Positions 1 to 9,069 of a DNA stretch of 44,163 bases are shown piece after piece. A program made the position numbers and the translations under genes. Location: positions 1-44,163 of the forward strand of contig JANQQA010000255.1 of assembly GCA_028285205.1 (NCBI GenBank). The letters are read 5' to 3'. The notes under the pieces are model-generated. The model did no database searches and was not told the origin of the DNA. It was given only the letters and a program-made list of their open reading frames with translations. The stretch's first letter is position 1. Each line of letters begins with the position of its first letter. This DNA comes from Bythopirellula sp. GTDB lineage: Bacteria > Planctomycetota > Planctomycetia > Pirellulales > Lacipirellulaceae.

Positions 1-524
1 CGTTCATGGAGTGAGTCAACTAAGCACACTGTGCCTAGGTCACACCCGCACCTGGGGGCAGATTACCCAACAAATATCGATTGGAAGGATTTGGAACACG
101 AGATGCTTAATGCCGTCTGCAATACACGGCCCGTTGCCACAAGCATTGTGAAGAGGCCAGGCAACGGGCCGTGAAATCGACACACGTACCTCGGGACAGG
201 GAAAAGCAGGGGCAAAGCCACTAAAATCTTCGACATTTTGAGCAACGATGCGAAATCCTGCTGAAAATCGCTTGCTTTTGGCCACGGGCTCCGGTTACGT
301 TGAAAGTAGGGAGAAGAGATTAGAGCAATTGCCAGCAACCGCAGTTACGGGCTCCACAGGGACTCGTAGTCTGAGTTTGGACTCAGGAGGTTTGCTGTGA
401 TCTTAATTTGCTCACGCTCCCGATTCTCTGGCTGCCCAGCTCAGCGGTGGCACTTCTTGGTAGTTGCTGGCCAAGCAACGATTCTTTCACTCAGCTTATT
501 CGAAGATTTCAACGGAGGTACGTC
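1..524. other. no gene supported; one long perfect hairpin
   Basis: I see no convincing coding sequence here. The short open frames lack a ribosome binding site and resemble no family I know. The notable structure is a perfect 14-bp inverted repeat, 125-138 against 160-173 (arm CACGGCCCGTTGCC), around a 21-nt loop. No T-run follows on either strand, so a Rho-independent terminator is doubtful. The end of the stretch holds the leader and Shine-Dalgarno sequence of the gene starting at 525. Confidence 0.6.
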
Positions 525-1565
525 ATGAACGTCAAGACCTTTTTGGCAGCTCTGACTGTAAGCTTGCTGCTGGCTGGCTCAGCACGCTCGGATACATTTG
601 GGACGGGGGCAGACTCTTTTGAAATCGAGTTCGTGACTATAGGGAGACCTGGAAATCCTGCGGATTCTGTAGGCAATTTGCAGCCAGAACCAGCTCAGCC
701 TGGCTCGGTGGATTATGAGTTTCGGATTGGTAAATTTGAAATCTCTGAAAGGATGATCGACGTTGCCAATACTCTGGGAAGCCTCAACCTCAGTAGAAGC
801 ACACGCGGTCCTAACAAGCCTGCTACGAATCTAACTTGGTTTGAAGCCGCACGATTTGTCAATTGGCTCAACACGAGTACCAATAACCAACCTGCCTATA
901 AATTTGCTGAACGCATTGAGGTGGATGGACGAGGGCGTAGCGAGACTTTTTTTGACTTCGAACTTTGGGAACCTGAAGATCCGGGTTATGACCCGGAGAA
1001 CTTATTCCGGAACTCACGTGCCAAGTATTTCATGCCCTCGGTTGATGAGTGGTACAAGGCGGCATTCTTTGATCCGGAATCGGGACAGTACTTCGATTAC
1101 CCTACTGGCAGCGATGACCCTCCGCTGCAGGTTGCAAGTGGCCAATTACCAGGAACTGCCGTGTATGGCCAGCCAGTCGGTCCCGCAGATATCTTTCTAG
1201 CAGGTGGTGCGAGTCCTTTCGGTACGGTCGGACAGGGTGGCAATGTACTAGAAGTACTGGAAACGGAGCTGGATCTTGTGAATGACAGTGTATCCGACCC
1301 GCGATTCGGTCGCGGCGCATCATGGGAAGGAGTCACGTCGGGGTTGAGCGTGGCAAACGCAGTTTCTGTGTCCCCCAGTCAGGGATTTCCATCAAATGGT
1401 TTTCGTGTTGCCAGCATCATTCCGGAGCCGACCAGCATTGCGATGATAGTTAGTAGTTTCATTATGGTGTGTATATGCTTGCGCAGCATCCATCGATCCC
1501 ATAAACCCGCGGAGATCGCACCCCGTCGGTGCCCACTAGAACAAAGATCAACGCAGTCGACTTAA
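525..1565 (+). CDS. SUMF1-fold PEP-CTERM protein
   Basis: Exported protein of 346 residues with a formylglycine-generating-enzyme (SUMF1/C-type-lectin-like) fold. The start at 525 is chosen because GGAGGT lies at 514-519; an upstream in-frame start at 408 has no such site. Residues 1-22 form a signal peptide ending near ARSD. SUMF1 hallmarks follow: a TWFEAARFVNWLN segment, PSVDEWYKAAFFD, GRGASW and a closing NGFRVA. PEP-CTERM begins near residue 300 (PEPTS), followed by a hydrophobic helix. The tail is odd: about 27 hydrophilic residues follow the helix, whereas PEP-CTERM proteins normally end within a few basic residues. The region after GRGASW has no cysteines, so the copper-binding Cys pair of true FGEs is absent and enzyme activity is unlikely; ligand binding or scaffolding is more plausible. 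Its stop is 14 bases from the next start, suggesting one operon. Confidence 0.8.
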   Translation: MNVKTFLAALTVSLLLAGSARSDTFGTGADSFEIEFVTIGRPGNPADSVGNLQPEPAQPGSVDYEFRIGKFEISERMIDVANTLGSLNLSRSTRGPNKPATNLTWFEAARFVNWLNTSTNNQPAYKFAERIEVDGRGRSETFFDFELWEPEDPGYDPENLFRNSRAKYFMPSVDEWYKAAFFDPESGQYFDYPTGSDDPPLQVASGQLPGTAVYGQPVGPADIFLAGGASPFGTVGQGGNVLEVLETELDLVNDSVSDPRFGRGASWEGVTSGLSVANAVSVSPSQGFPSNGFRVASIIPEPTSIAMIVSSFIMVCICLRSIHRSHKPAEIAPRRCPLEQRSTQST

Positions 1566-1579
1566 TCAAGGAGAGAGTT

Positions 1580-4500
1580 ATGCGTAGCAGAATCGGAAAC
1601 TGGTTGAGAAAAGTCAGACGCCATGGTCGGATCAAGAAGAAGACGAGCTCGCCATCTGAAAGTGCATCACGCATACTACAACTAGAGTCTTTGGAAGATC
1701 GCCGACTTCTCGCCATGATTACGGTCAACACATCAGCGGACAACCTCACCTACGGCGATGACGAGGTCACATTGCGAGAGGCATTGGAGATAGTTGAAGC
1801 CGGAGATACCAGTTCATTTAATCTAAGCTCGCAGGAATTGCAACAGATCGAAACGTCGCCAAATGGTTTCGGAACTGACGACCTCATTAAGTTTGATCCA
1901 GCTCTAGATGGCCATACTATTACCTTTGATCGTTTTGCTGGACTCGGCCAGATTACTGTCAGTAAGTCAGTCAAGATTGACGCATCTGCTCTGTCCACCC
2001 TGACAATTGATGCGAACGATCCAACACCAGATGATTCGGGAACGGGATCTCGACTGTTCTTTTTTGACGATTTAAGCAATGGCATGAGCGTACCAAGTGT
2101 CGAATTAGTTGGACTTACCTTGTTGGGGGGCGACGAAGACGGACCCGGTGGAGCAATTCTGTCTGAAGCGGCTTTGACACTGAGTGAAATGACAATACGT
2201 GATAACTTTTCTCAGCAAGAGGGTGGCGGGGTAGCTGTAAGCGTTACCAGCAGTACACTCACCGGGCCTGTGCTAACGGTGATCAATTCAACAATAGCCT
2301 ACAACGAAACATCTACCAGCGGAGGGGGCGTGGACGTGTTGGCCGACCTCTCAGCAGTACAGACAGAACCGATTGTGGTCATCAATTACAGTGAGTTCGA
2401 TCACAATGAATCCTCCGGTGATGGTGCCGGAATGTTTGCTCAGGTCAACCATGCGTCGATGAGTGTTTTTAAAAGCCGCTTTACGGATAATGATTCTAAC
2501 AGCGACGGTGGAGGATTGTGTGTCGATTTACTGGATGACGCTTCACTTACAGTAGAATCGTCGCACTTCGAGAGAAATAAAGCGTTGAGCGGTGGTGGTG
2601 GTGGTCTGAGCATCAACGCGATGAATGCCGATTCTACCGTGGTTAGCACCAGCTTTTTTCAACTTAATGAGGCAACCGACGGAGGGGGAGTGCATGTGAT
2701 AGTAGGAGCAACGAATCAAACGCCGTTGTTGAGCGATTTGGTAGTTGACGATAATACTGCCACAGGTCGAGGAGGGGGCATTTTTGGCAGAGTTCCTGAA
2801 GATCGACGTCTCACAGTCCAAGATTCCACTATTTCACTTAATATTGCCGAAGATGGCGGAGGCGTTCATTTTGAGATGCGGGATGCGGGTGCAGGAATTC
2901 ACGCACAGGCATTGAACGCTCGTGCAACAGTTATGCGTAGTAAGTTGCTTGACAACCGTGCTTCTAATCGAGGGGGAGGTTTATCTACGTGGCAAGGAGC
3001 CGGAGCGGAGGTAGAAGTCGTTGAGAGTACAATTTCGGGGAATGATGCTGGTTTGCTGCTTGCGAACGGAATGAGCACGTTTGACTTGCCTGATTCCGGT
3101 GGCGGGATTTACTCCTATCAATTCAGTGGAGACGATGGTGTCGGCGGGAACAATCCAAACCTTACTGATAACGGAATTGCCAAGCTAATAGTTAGGAACT
3201 CTACGATCGACAACAATGAGGCTGGACGTGGTGGCGGTGGCATTGCTGTTTGCACGAAGAGGCAAGATTTTACGAGAGAAGTACAGTCGGAATTGCACGT
3301 CGTTAACTCTACGATCTCTGGTAATACAGCCGGATACGATGATAATCCAAACACTCCTGATATAGTGGACCCTGTAGAAGGCCGAGGGGGTGGAATACGT
3401 TTAGCTGTATTTCATGTGAGTGACCAACTAGGTAATCCCTTCTTTGATTCTGAACCAGAAGGCGTAGATACCCATATCGTAAACACGACGATTACCAAGA
3501 ATACCGCAACCATCGGTGGCGGCGTCTACAGCGTTGTGCCATCCTATGGTGATACGCCAGAAACGAATGACGATGACGCGATCATTAACACCACTGTGCA
3601 AAACACTATTGTGGCGGGAAATATTGACTTTGCGGGCGCGGCTGAAAACTACTTTGGGACAATCAATGCGACAGCTAGTCAACACAATCTATTTGGACCT
3701 GATGCAAACGAGTCGAATCGATTTTTCGATTTCAACCCTCCTAATCATGCACCGCTAACGTTTGCCAATATAGGATCTGGCAGTAATTTCATTGCAGCAG
3801 GAAATAATCCACTTTTGCAAGACCTTGCAGACAGAGGTGGATTAACTAAGACTCATCGCCCAATGAGTGGAAGCCAAGCCATAGATAACGGCGATGACTT
3901 ATTGGCTCTCGATACGTCCGGCATCATGCCTGTTGCACTCTCGACAGATCAGCGAGGTACGCCTAACAGTAGAATTCTCGATGGCGACTTCAATTTAAGC
4001 TCGATCGTCGATATTGGATCGTACGAAGTTGCGTTAGAAAACTGGCTTGACGTCACGACAACTGCCGATCAGCTCGATACTATTCCTGAAACGGGAGGAC
4101 TTAGTCTTAGAGAAGCCGTCACGATCGCCAACACAGCAACGAATCCTGTTAAGATCTCTGTACCTGCCGGGATCTATACTCTGAGTCGGACAGGGCGAGA
4201 AATGGGAAATGCTAGCTTGAACGACCTCGATGTTACCGGGAACTTGACCATCGTTGGTGCAGGAGCTGGTGTGACGGTAATTGATAATTCCGGCTTGGGT
4301 TCATCGCACCACCGAGCGTTTGATGTTGCTTCAGGAGGTGCAGAGCTTCAGATAGAAAGTATGACCATTGCAAACTCAAGCACATATGCCAATGCCGGCC
4401 TGGCGGTGCATGTTGGGGCCAATTCGTCCTTCACAATGTCTGACAGCGCTTTCGTCAATCTCGTGGCCAATTCGCCGTTTGCGGCACTCGACGGTGCCGC

Positions 4501-5308
4501 AGTGCTTGTGTCCGGTGGAGACGTGACGATTCGCCGTAGCGTATTCACGAACAATACAACGACTACCGGGAGCGGGGGAGCAGTAGCCGTTTTTGGCGGT
4601 GGCGTAGATCCTCCTGTCGTCACGATAGGACAGTCTATCTTCGCGCTCAACCAAGACTACAATTCCTCGCCAAATGTGTACATCGGAACTACAGCATCTT
4701 TGGATGACCAAGGCGACAACCTATATGATGACATTAGTGGCGGTTTCTTTAACGTTACGATGAACGCAACTAACCATGAAGGAACGCCCGACTATGTCGT
4801 TACAACGCTATTGGATACTTTCGATCATACAGACAATGATTACTCGCTATCAATCCGCGAGGCTATTGGTCTCGCAAACGATAATCAGAATGGCCATGAT
4901 GAGGTTTGGCTGCCTGCGTGGGAGTTCAAGTTGACTCTAGATCGAGAGAGTTACGGTGGAGGTAGTAGCACAGACACTAGTGTTGAATTTGGTGACCTTG
5001 ACATTAGTGATAGTTTGACGATCAGGGGCGTACGGAGTGATTTGACAACGGTTGCGTGGGAGGATCCAACGGAGTGCGACGTCGTCTTCGACCTCTTGGG
5101 TGACTACACCGGAGATGGATTCCTTAGCGCTGACGACGGAGACGTGGGCGGACCCGACTTCATTGCTTGGCAGCAGCAAGAAGGGGCTTCGGGAGGAGTA
5201 GGGGTGTTTTCTGCTGATGGCGATGACGATGGTGACGTGGATTCCTATGACCTAGATATTTGGTCAATGCACAGCGACAATACACTCGATATATGGGACA
5301 TCGGGTAG
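1580..5308 (+). CDS. giant secreted beta-helix protein, LEDRRLL leader, CSLREA and dockerin-like repeats
   Basis: Protein of 1242 residues. The start at 1580 is supported by AAGGAGAG at 1568-1575; an upstream start at 1529 would overlap the previous gene. A basic N-terminus leads to LESLEDRRLLA (residues 35-45), the leader motif of large planctomycete exported proteins. CSLREA-like segments (VTLREALE, LSLREAVTIAN, SIREAIGLAND) each open a Gly/Ser/Asn-rich parallel beta-helix with many GGG and STI.N repeats. A choice-of-anchor-Q-like element (DQRGTPNS, then DIGSYE) lies around residues 790-825. The C-terminus carries two dockerin-like Ca-binding loops (GDYTGDGFLSADDGD, DGDDDGDVDSYD). There is no PEP-CTERM or visible anchor. 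It is probably a secreted adhesin or polysaccharide-binding protein. The family call is firm, the role inferred. Confidence 0.85.
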   Translation: MRSRIGNWLRKVRRHGRIKKKTSSPSESASRILQLESLEDRRLLAMITVNTSADNLTYGDDEVTLREALEIVEAGDTSSFNLSSQELQQIETSPNGFGTDDLIKFDPALDGHTITFDRFAGLGQITVSKSVKIDASALSTLTIDANDPTPDDSGTGSRLFFFDDLSNGMSVPSVELVGLTLLGGDEDGPGGAILSEAALTLSEMTIRDNFSQQEGGGVAVSVTSSTLTGPVLTVINSTIAYNETSTSGGGVDVLADLSAVQTEPIVVINYSEFDHNESSGDGAGMFAQVNHASMSVFKSRFTDNDSNSDGGGLCVDLLDDASLTVESSHFERNKALSGGGGGLSINAMNADSTVVSTSFFQLNEATDGGGVHVIVGATNQTPLLSDLVVDDNTATGRGGGIFGRVPEDRRLTVQDSTISLNIAEDGGGVHFEMRDAGAGIHAQALNARATVMRSKLLDNRASNRGGGLSTWQGAGAEVEVVESTISGNDAGLLLANGMSTFDLPDSGGGIYSYQFSGDDGVGGNNPNLTDNGIAKLIVRNSTIDNNEAGRGGGGIAVCTKRQDFTREVQSELHVVNSTISGNTAGYDDNPNTPDIVDPVEGRGGGIRLAVFHVSDQLGNPFFDSEPEGVDTHIVNTTITKNTATIGGGVYSVVPSYGDTPETNDDDAIINTTVQNTIVAGNIDFAGAAENYFGTINATASQHNLFGPDANESNRFFDFNPPNHAPLTFANIGSGSNFIAAGNNPLLQDLADRGGLTKTHRPMSGSQAIDNGDDLLALDTSGIMPVALSTDQRGTPNSRILDGDFNLSSIVDIGSYEVALENWLDVTTTADQLDTIPETGGLSLREAVTIANTATNPVKISVPAGIYTLSRTGREMGNASLNDLDVTGNLTIVGAGAGVTVIDNSGLGSSHHRAFDVASGGAELQIESMTIANSSTYANAGLAVHVGANSSFTMSDSAFVNLVANSPFAALDGAAVLVSGGDVTIRRSVFTNNTTTTGSGGAVAVFGGGVDPPVVTIGQSIFALNQDYNSSPNVYIGTTASLDDQGDNLYDDISGGFFNVTMNATNHEGTPDYVVTTLLDTFDHTDNDYSLSIREAIGLANDNQNGHDEVWLPAWEFKLTLDRESYGGGSSTDTSVEFGDLDISDSLTIRGVRSDLTTVAWEDPTECDVVFDLLGDYTGDGFLSADDGDVGGPDFIAWQQQEGASGGVGVFSADGDDDGDVDSYDLDIWSMHSDNTLDIWDIG

Positions 5309-5330
5309 ACCAATCTGCGAGGGATTCAAG

Positions 5331-5372
5331 GCGATCTTAGAACCGGTTTGGCCTTTGGGATTCTAAAGTCGC
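5331..5372. terminator. imperfect stem-loop after the giant gene
   Basis: GCGATCTTAGAA (5331-5342) pairs with TTCTAAAGTCGC (5361-5372), 10 of 12 positions, around an 18-nt loop and 22 bases after the stop of the upstream gene. No clear T-run follows, so termination is plausible but unproven. Confidence 0.35.
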
Positions 5373-5425
5373 CATTCCCATTTACTGGGCGTTAGGAGCC
5401 GATTCTCGCGTTCGTTATTTGGGAC

Positions 5426-5980
5426 TCACCCCAAAATCGTAATCTTCTCGACCTCCCCACGGGTGATTTTCTGGTCCCGGCGATCATAGAGCCGCGTGGT
5501 GCGAGGATCACTGTGCCCGGCCATCCGCTGTGCTTCGGTGAGAGAGCCACCGTTTTCCAGATAGTTGGTAATCCCGGTCCCACGAAACGAGTGATTGCCA
5601 ATGCGGTCGGAAATACCCGCCTGCTTGGCTCGCCGCTTGATCATCCGCCAGGCGTCCTGCCTGCTCATCCTATTTCCATTGAGCACTCCGGACCGACCCC
5701 GTGAGCAGCGAAACAGCGGCTGCCGCTTGGTCGGCCGACCGGACTTGCCGAGCTCAAAGGGAAACTCCTCCGCACCACCGGCCGCGAAGATGTAGGCATC
5801 CAGATATTCCTCGAGCTTATGCTGCACAGGCATGATGATCGTCTTGCCATTCTTCTCGTGCAGCTTGATGGACCAGTTTTTTCCTTCATCAAAATAGTCG
5901 GTGACGTTCATCCCCAGGGTGGCTTCAATCCGCCCAAAGGTGGCGGTCATCGATGCACCCGACGTTGACGAAGATTTCAT
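5426..5980 (-). pseudogene. tyrosine recombinase, N-terminally truncated remnant
   Basis: This encodes the catalytic half of a phage-integrase-family tyrosine recombinase. All catalytic residues can be read: Arg in TFGRIEA, Lys in LHEKNGK, the HSFRGTGIT box, AGHSDPR and the nucleophile Tyr in RLYDRR. The N-terminal core-binding domain (normally about 100 or more residues) is missing: upstream in frame a stop codon occurs at 5996-5998, and the other frames show no integrase-like continuation. Family similarity ends near 5955, where the sequence changes abruptly. The first residues of the frame (MKSSSTSGAS) are probably chance sequence. It is most likely a remnant of a lost integrative element. 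Confidence is high for the family and good for the pseudogene status. Confidence 0.75.
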
Positions 5981-6136
5981 TCCGGTTCCCTTTGACTATA
6001 TCGTCACAGATCCCGACGGATCACTGGATGCCAACTACTGCGACATCATCCTAGCGAATCGCGTAATGAAGCGATTATTCCGATAATTGAGATCAAGAAT
6101 ATGCACCCTGCAGCGACGCCGATTTCGTCTACCCAG

Positions 6137-6218
6137 TTGCGCGCGTCGGAGTGAACCACCGAACTTGGAATCTGAACTCGACGATTCCAAATGAGAAGAG
6201 TCCCTTCGACGCGCGCAA
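6137..6218. repeat. REP-like nested palindrome
   Basis: The outer arms TTGCGCGCGTCG (6137-6148) and CGACGCGCGCAA (6207-6218) are perfectly complementary over 12 bp. The inner arms TTGGAATC (6165-6172) and GATTCCAA (6183-6190) are complementary over 8 bp. The element shares GTCGGAGTGAA and TGGAATC with sequences near 8890 and 9985. The rest of 5981-6325 holds no supported gene. Confidence 0.75.
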
Positions 6219-6325
6219 CGAAAGTTGGAGCGAGCCGTGCCGCTGTCAGTTTGAGAACGGCCCAAAAGAGCGTCGGACGCACTAACCAGAGTTGGTTCTG
6301 TATTGGAGATGCCTATTCATAAAGT

Positions 6326-7072
6326 CTACCAGACCACTTTGAATAGATGCCCCATTCCGAGAACAAAAAGGGCTAAAGAAATCGCGTAGATTATTGCCAC
6401 ACTGAACTTTGGGTAAACTCCCGCAAGGCCACAGACTCCGATCGCAACGCCAACAGACGCGGGCAGAAACATTAGCGGTGAAGCACCCAATAACTCATTC
6501 CAGGGATCGTTGAACGGATTTTGGCAATTGTCATTGGGAATCAAAAGAAGGAGGGATACTATTGCATAGCCAAACATTGTCAATTGCTTGATTCCTGCAA
6601 TATACATGCTCCCGAATAAAGCCAGCAAACTAAATGCAATGCCCGTGAAGAAGAAGTTAAATGTAATCCTAGGGCAACTGCTATCACCCAAAACGCAGAA
6701 AGGAATCCCTTCTACTCGTTGGATTGCATCAAAACGAAACGGATAGAATTGATGCAGCGAAGAGGAAGCGACAATTAGTAGAGGCATGCCGATCAATATG
6801 GACCGCACGGGAGTCTTGTGACCAACTGGAGATTGAACCAGTGATTTTCTCAAGCCATAAGCATACGACAGTGCAGTCGCGGACAATAAAAGCGAAGCAA
6901 GCACGTAGAGCGGTGTAAACCAAGAGGGAAAAAACATACTAGCTGACAACGAGTGCCAGATAGCTATCCAACAGATTACTGCTGACAATAGCAAAGAAAT
7001 GACCAATGTGCCACGAAGGTAGGCTTTCTCTGCAGATTGAGCTGAAGTAGATAGCTCAGTTTGATTCTCCAT
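6326..7072 (-). CDS. multi-pass membrane protein of a sigma/anti-sigma operon
   Basis: Unrecognised integral membrane protein of 248 residues with about six or seven hydrophobic helices spread over its length and few charges between them. The ATG at 7072 is preceded by AGGG at a suitable distance. A TTG at 7102 overlapping the upstream stop (TTGA) is an alternative and would add ten residues. It is the last gene of a three-gene cluster with an ECF sigma factor and a single-pass anti-sigma-like protein, so it may sense or transmit an envelope signal or be the product the pair controls. No catalytic motif is visible. Confidence 0.7.
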   Translation of the reverse strand: MENQTELSTSAQSAEKAYLRGTLVISLLLSAVICWIAIWHSLSASMFFPSWFTPLYVLASLLLSATALSYAYGLRKSLVQSPVGHKTPVRSILIGMPLLIVASSSLHQFYPFRFDAIQRVEGIPFCVLGDSSCPRITFNFFFTGIAFSLLALFGSMYIAGIKQLTMFGYAIVSLLLLIPNDNCQNPFNDPWNELLGASPLMFLPASVGVAIGVCGLAGVYPKFSVAIIYAISLALFVLGMGHLFKVVW

Positions 7073-7098
7073 TTTAACCCTGTTTCTTGCCTCTGAAT

Positions 7099-8001
7099 TC
7101 AATTGTCTGATAGGGTCGCTTTCGCAAATCCCTTGGGGATTGCTGGCAAAAAAGTATTAGCGGGAAGCTGAGGGTTCCAATCGAAGCGATCAAGCGTCAT
7201 TGTTGAGACCTCGATGCTAGAAGATGAGCCTTCAGGTTTTGGCCAGTTAACCTTAATAAGTGCGGGAAGCTTGGTCTCTGCATCAAACCAAATTTGTCGC
7301 TTCTCGCTACCTTCCGTTCTGTTGGCCTTGCGATCTACAATCTCAAAACCAATGCATTTTTTACCTTCGATCTCTAAGGGTTCAAGATGCTGATTGTCAT
7401 GACTCGCCTGCTGAACAATAGATCGCAAGTGCTTAACCCGATCTTCTGCAGATGCTGAACTTGGATGCTCTATTACCATATAGGTTTTGGTATCGTATCG
7501 AATGCTTGTTTGAACAATCATGTCATCGCGTGGTACATACCACTGCGTTTCGCGCAGTTGGTTATTGTCAAACACGTCCCGTCGATACCTGTCGCTTGTC
7601 AAAAAGAACTTTGAGTAAGTGCTAGATACATGAAAACTCCCGTCGGGCATGAGGAAAGTGAATTGCTCACGTGCAACGACACCTTGAGTAAGTGATTCAT
7701 CAACAGCTTGCACTAGCTCTTGGCCATAAGCGGATGTAAGCCACCATGCAACGTTGCTTGAATCTGTAGTGTCGTAGAATGGCATGCCAACAAGTGACAC
7801 TAGAGCGATGAAACATGCAGCGAATGCCAGATATATTAGCCTGTTGCGAAATGCAGTAGGCTGGTTAGTCTTGACCTTCGTAGGTGAGCTGTCATGAACA
7901 TACATCACTTGGGACATAACGTCATCAACAAACGACTCTCTCACATCAATAGCATCACCAAGTAGTCGCAATTGCAGATCAAGAGTTTCTTGAGCATTCA
8001 T
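7099..8001 (-). CDS. anti-sigma-factor-like single-pass membrane protein
   Basis: Protein of 300 residues: a cytoplasmic N-terminus (1-54), one transmembrane helix (about 55-74), then a long extracytoplasmic domain. The outer domain (MPDGSFHVSSTYSKFF, KCIGFEIVD, RQIWFDAETKLPALIKV) resembles the LolA/RseB-like folds of planctomycete proteins encoded after ECF sigma genes. The start is supported by AAGGAGAG just upstream. The frame begins 23 bases inside the end of the sigma gene, so translation is probably coupled. The inferred role is to hold the sigma factor at the membrane until an envelope signal arrives. I do not see a classical zinc anti-sigma motif in the N-terminus, so the sigma-binding claim rests on position and topology. 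Confidence 0.7.
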   Translation of the reverse strand: MNAQETLDLQLRLLGDAIDVRESFVDDVMSQVMYVHDSSPTKVKTNQPTAFRNRLIYLAFAACFIALVSLVGMPFYDTTDSSNVAWWLTSAYGQELVQAVDESLTQGVVAREQFTFLMPDGSFHVSSTYSKFFLTSDRYRRDVFDNNQLRETQWYVPRDDMIVQTSIRYDTKTYMVIEHPSSASAEDRVKHLRSIVQQASHDNQHLEPLEIEGKKCIGFEIVDRKANRTEGSEKRQIWFDAETKLPALIKVNWPKPEGSSSSIEVSTMTLDRFDWNPQLPANTFLPAIPKGFAKATLSDN

Positions 8002-8527
8002 TGTCCCTCTCCTTTAGCCAGGTCAGCAGGCGTTTCCTAGCCCGCGACAGTTGCTTTGTGACTGTGCCTGTGGATTGATCAGTGATGACAGCAATGTCGC
8101 CCACTTTATGCTGGTCGAAATACTTCAACATCACGACACTGCGTTCGTGCTTAGGTAGTTGTTGAATTAGGTCCAACAGTTCTTCAGTACGACCATCAGG
8201 TTCTTGGAGTGATTCAGCAATCGCGTCAGAAGGAATATCTGCCAGGCTTCGAGCTTGTAGATTTTTCTGCACTTCCCGAATCGCTAGTCGACGTGCGGTT
8301 ACAAGCAACCAAGGCCCAAATGCATTGCCGTTACGTAGCGATCCCAACTTCTGATACGCAATTGTAAAAGCATCTTGTGCAATCTCTTCAGCAATATGCT
8401 TATCACCAACAATGCCATAGGCAACGCCCACGGATGAACGCTTGTACCGATCAACTAGCGTCGAGAATGCATTACGATTACCCGCAAGCACCGAGTCGAT
8501 AACTTCTTGATCTGAATCTAGTGACAT
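7979..8527 (-). CDS. ECF-family RNA polymerase sigma factor
   Basis: A 182-residue sigma-70 family factor of extracytoplasmic-function type. Region 2 spans about residues 14-80, with FSTLVDRYKRSSVGVAYGI and the EEIAQDAFTIAYQKL helix that contacts core polymerase. Region 4 spans about 115-172, with LPKHERSVVMLKYFDQHKV followed by a helix-turn-helix ending in KQLSRARKRLL. The start at 8527 gives the usual length for the family. The open frame continues upstream to 8785 but that part has no sigma homology. It is the first gene of the operon 6326-8527 and overlaps its presumed anti-sigma partner. Confidence 0.88.
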   Translation of the reverse strand: MSLDSDQEVIDSVLAGNRNAFSTLVDRYKRSSVGVAYGIVGDKHIAEEIAQDAFTIAYQKLGSLRNGNAFGPWLLVTARRLAIREVQKNLQARSLADIPSDAIAESLQEPDGRTEELLDLIQQLPKHERSVVMLKYFDQHKVGDIAVITDQSTGTVTKQLSRARKRLLTWLKERDNECSRNS

Positions 8528-9069
8528 ACTGGCCTCGGTTCCGACACTTCGCTCATGCCTTAGTTTATGCTCTCTACATAGTAAGAGCGGATGCACTGCA
8601 GAAATGCGGCAAGAAAACTCAAAGCACTGTCGATGATTTCTGCGTTGCCTAAAGCCATAACTTCTCAGGGTTTGTAGGCATTCGCTTAAATCGATACCGT
8701 CCAATCTTTCCGTTAAGCTAGAAAGAGTAATGCTGACAACCACTGAGTTTGACGTTGTTAGAGACTTGATCGACTGGATTCTCAAATTAGTCTGCTGCGT
8801 TCCAAACTCATCGCAAATGCAGATTTCAGATGGTTATATAGCAGCTGGAAGTGTACATAGATTCAGAAGATTCCCATTCTGAGATTCCAGCGTCGGAGTG
8901 AAACTTCTCGGCTGGAATCAGCCAGTAGATTTCAACTTCGGCGAGGCAAACCGACGCGCGTGCGGATCGTCTCGACACGGCTGTATGCGGTTGCGCTGAG
9001 GACAGTTAAGGATAACTCGAGAACGCGACTGTGAGGTTAGCTCAAGCAGAAACAGTGGGCCGGTAGACC
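8528..9069. other. intergenic, REP-like palindrome at 8873-8957
   Basis: No gene is supported. The part near 8528 must hold the promoter of the sigma operon. At 8883-8919 GATTCCAG pairs with CTGGAATC, and the outer GCGTCGG (8890-8896) pairs with CCGACGC (8951-8957): the same nested layout as at 6137-6218. The preceding TTCCCATTCTGAGAT recurs at about 9970, which shows that both belong to one repeat family. Confidence 0.65.

Noticed and set aside
408-524. upstream start for the first SUMF1-fold gene
   Set aside because: The start at 525 has GGAGGT at good spacing and is followed directly by a signal peptide; the extra 39 residues would hide the signal.
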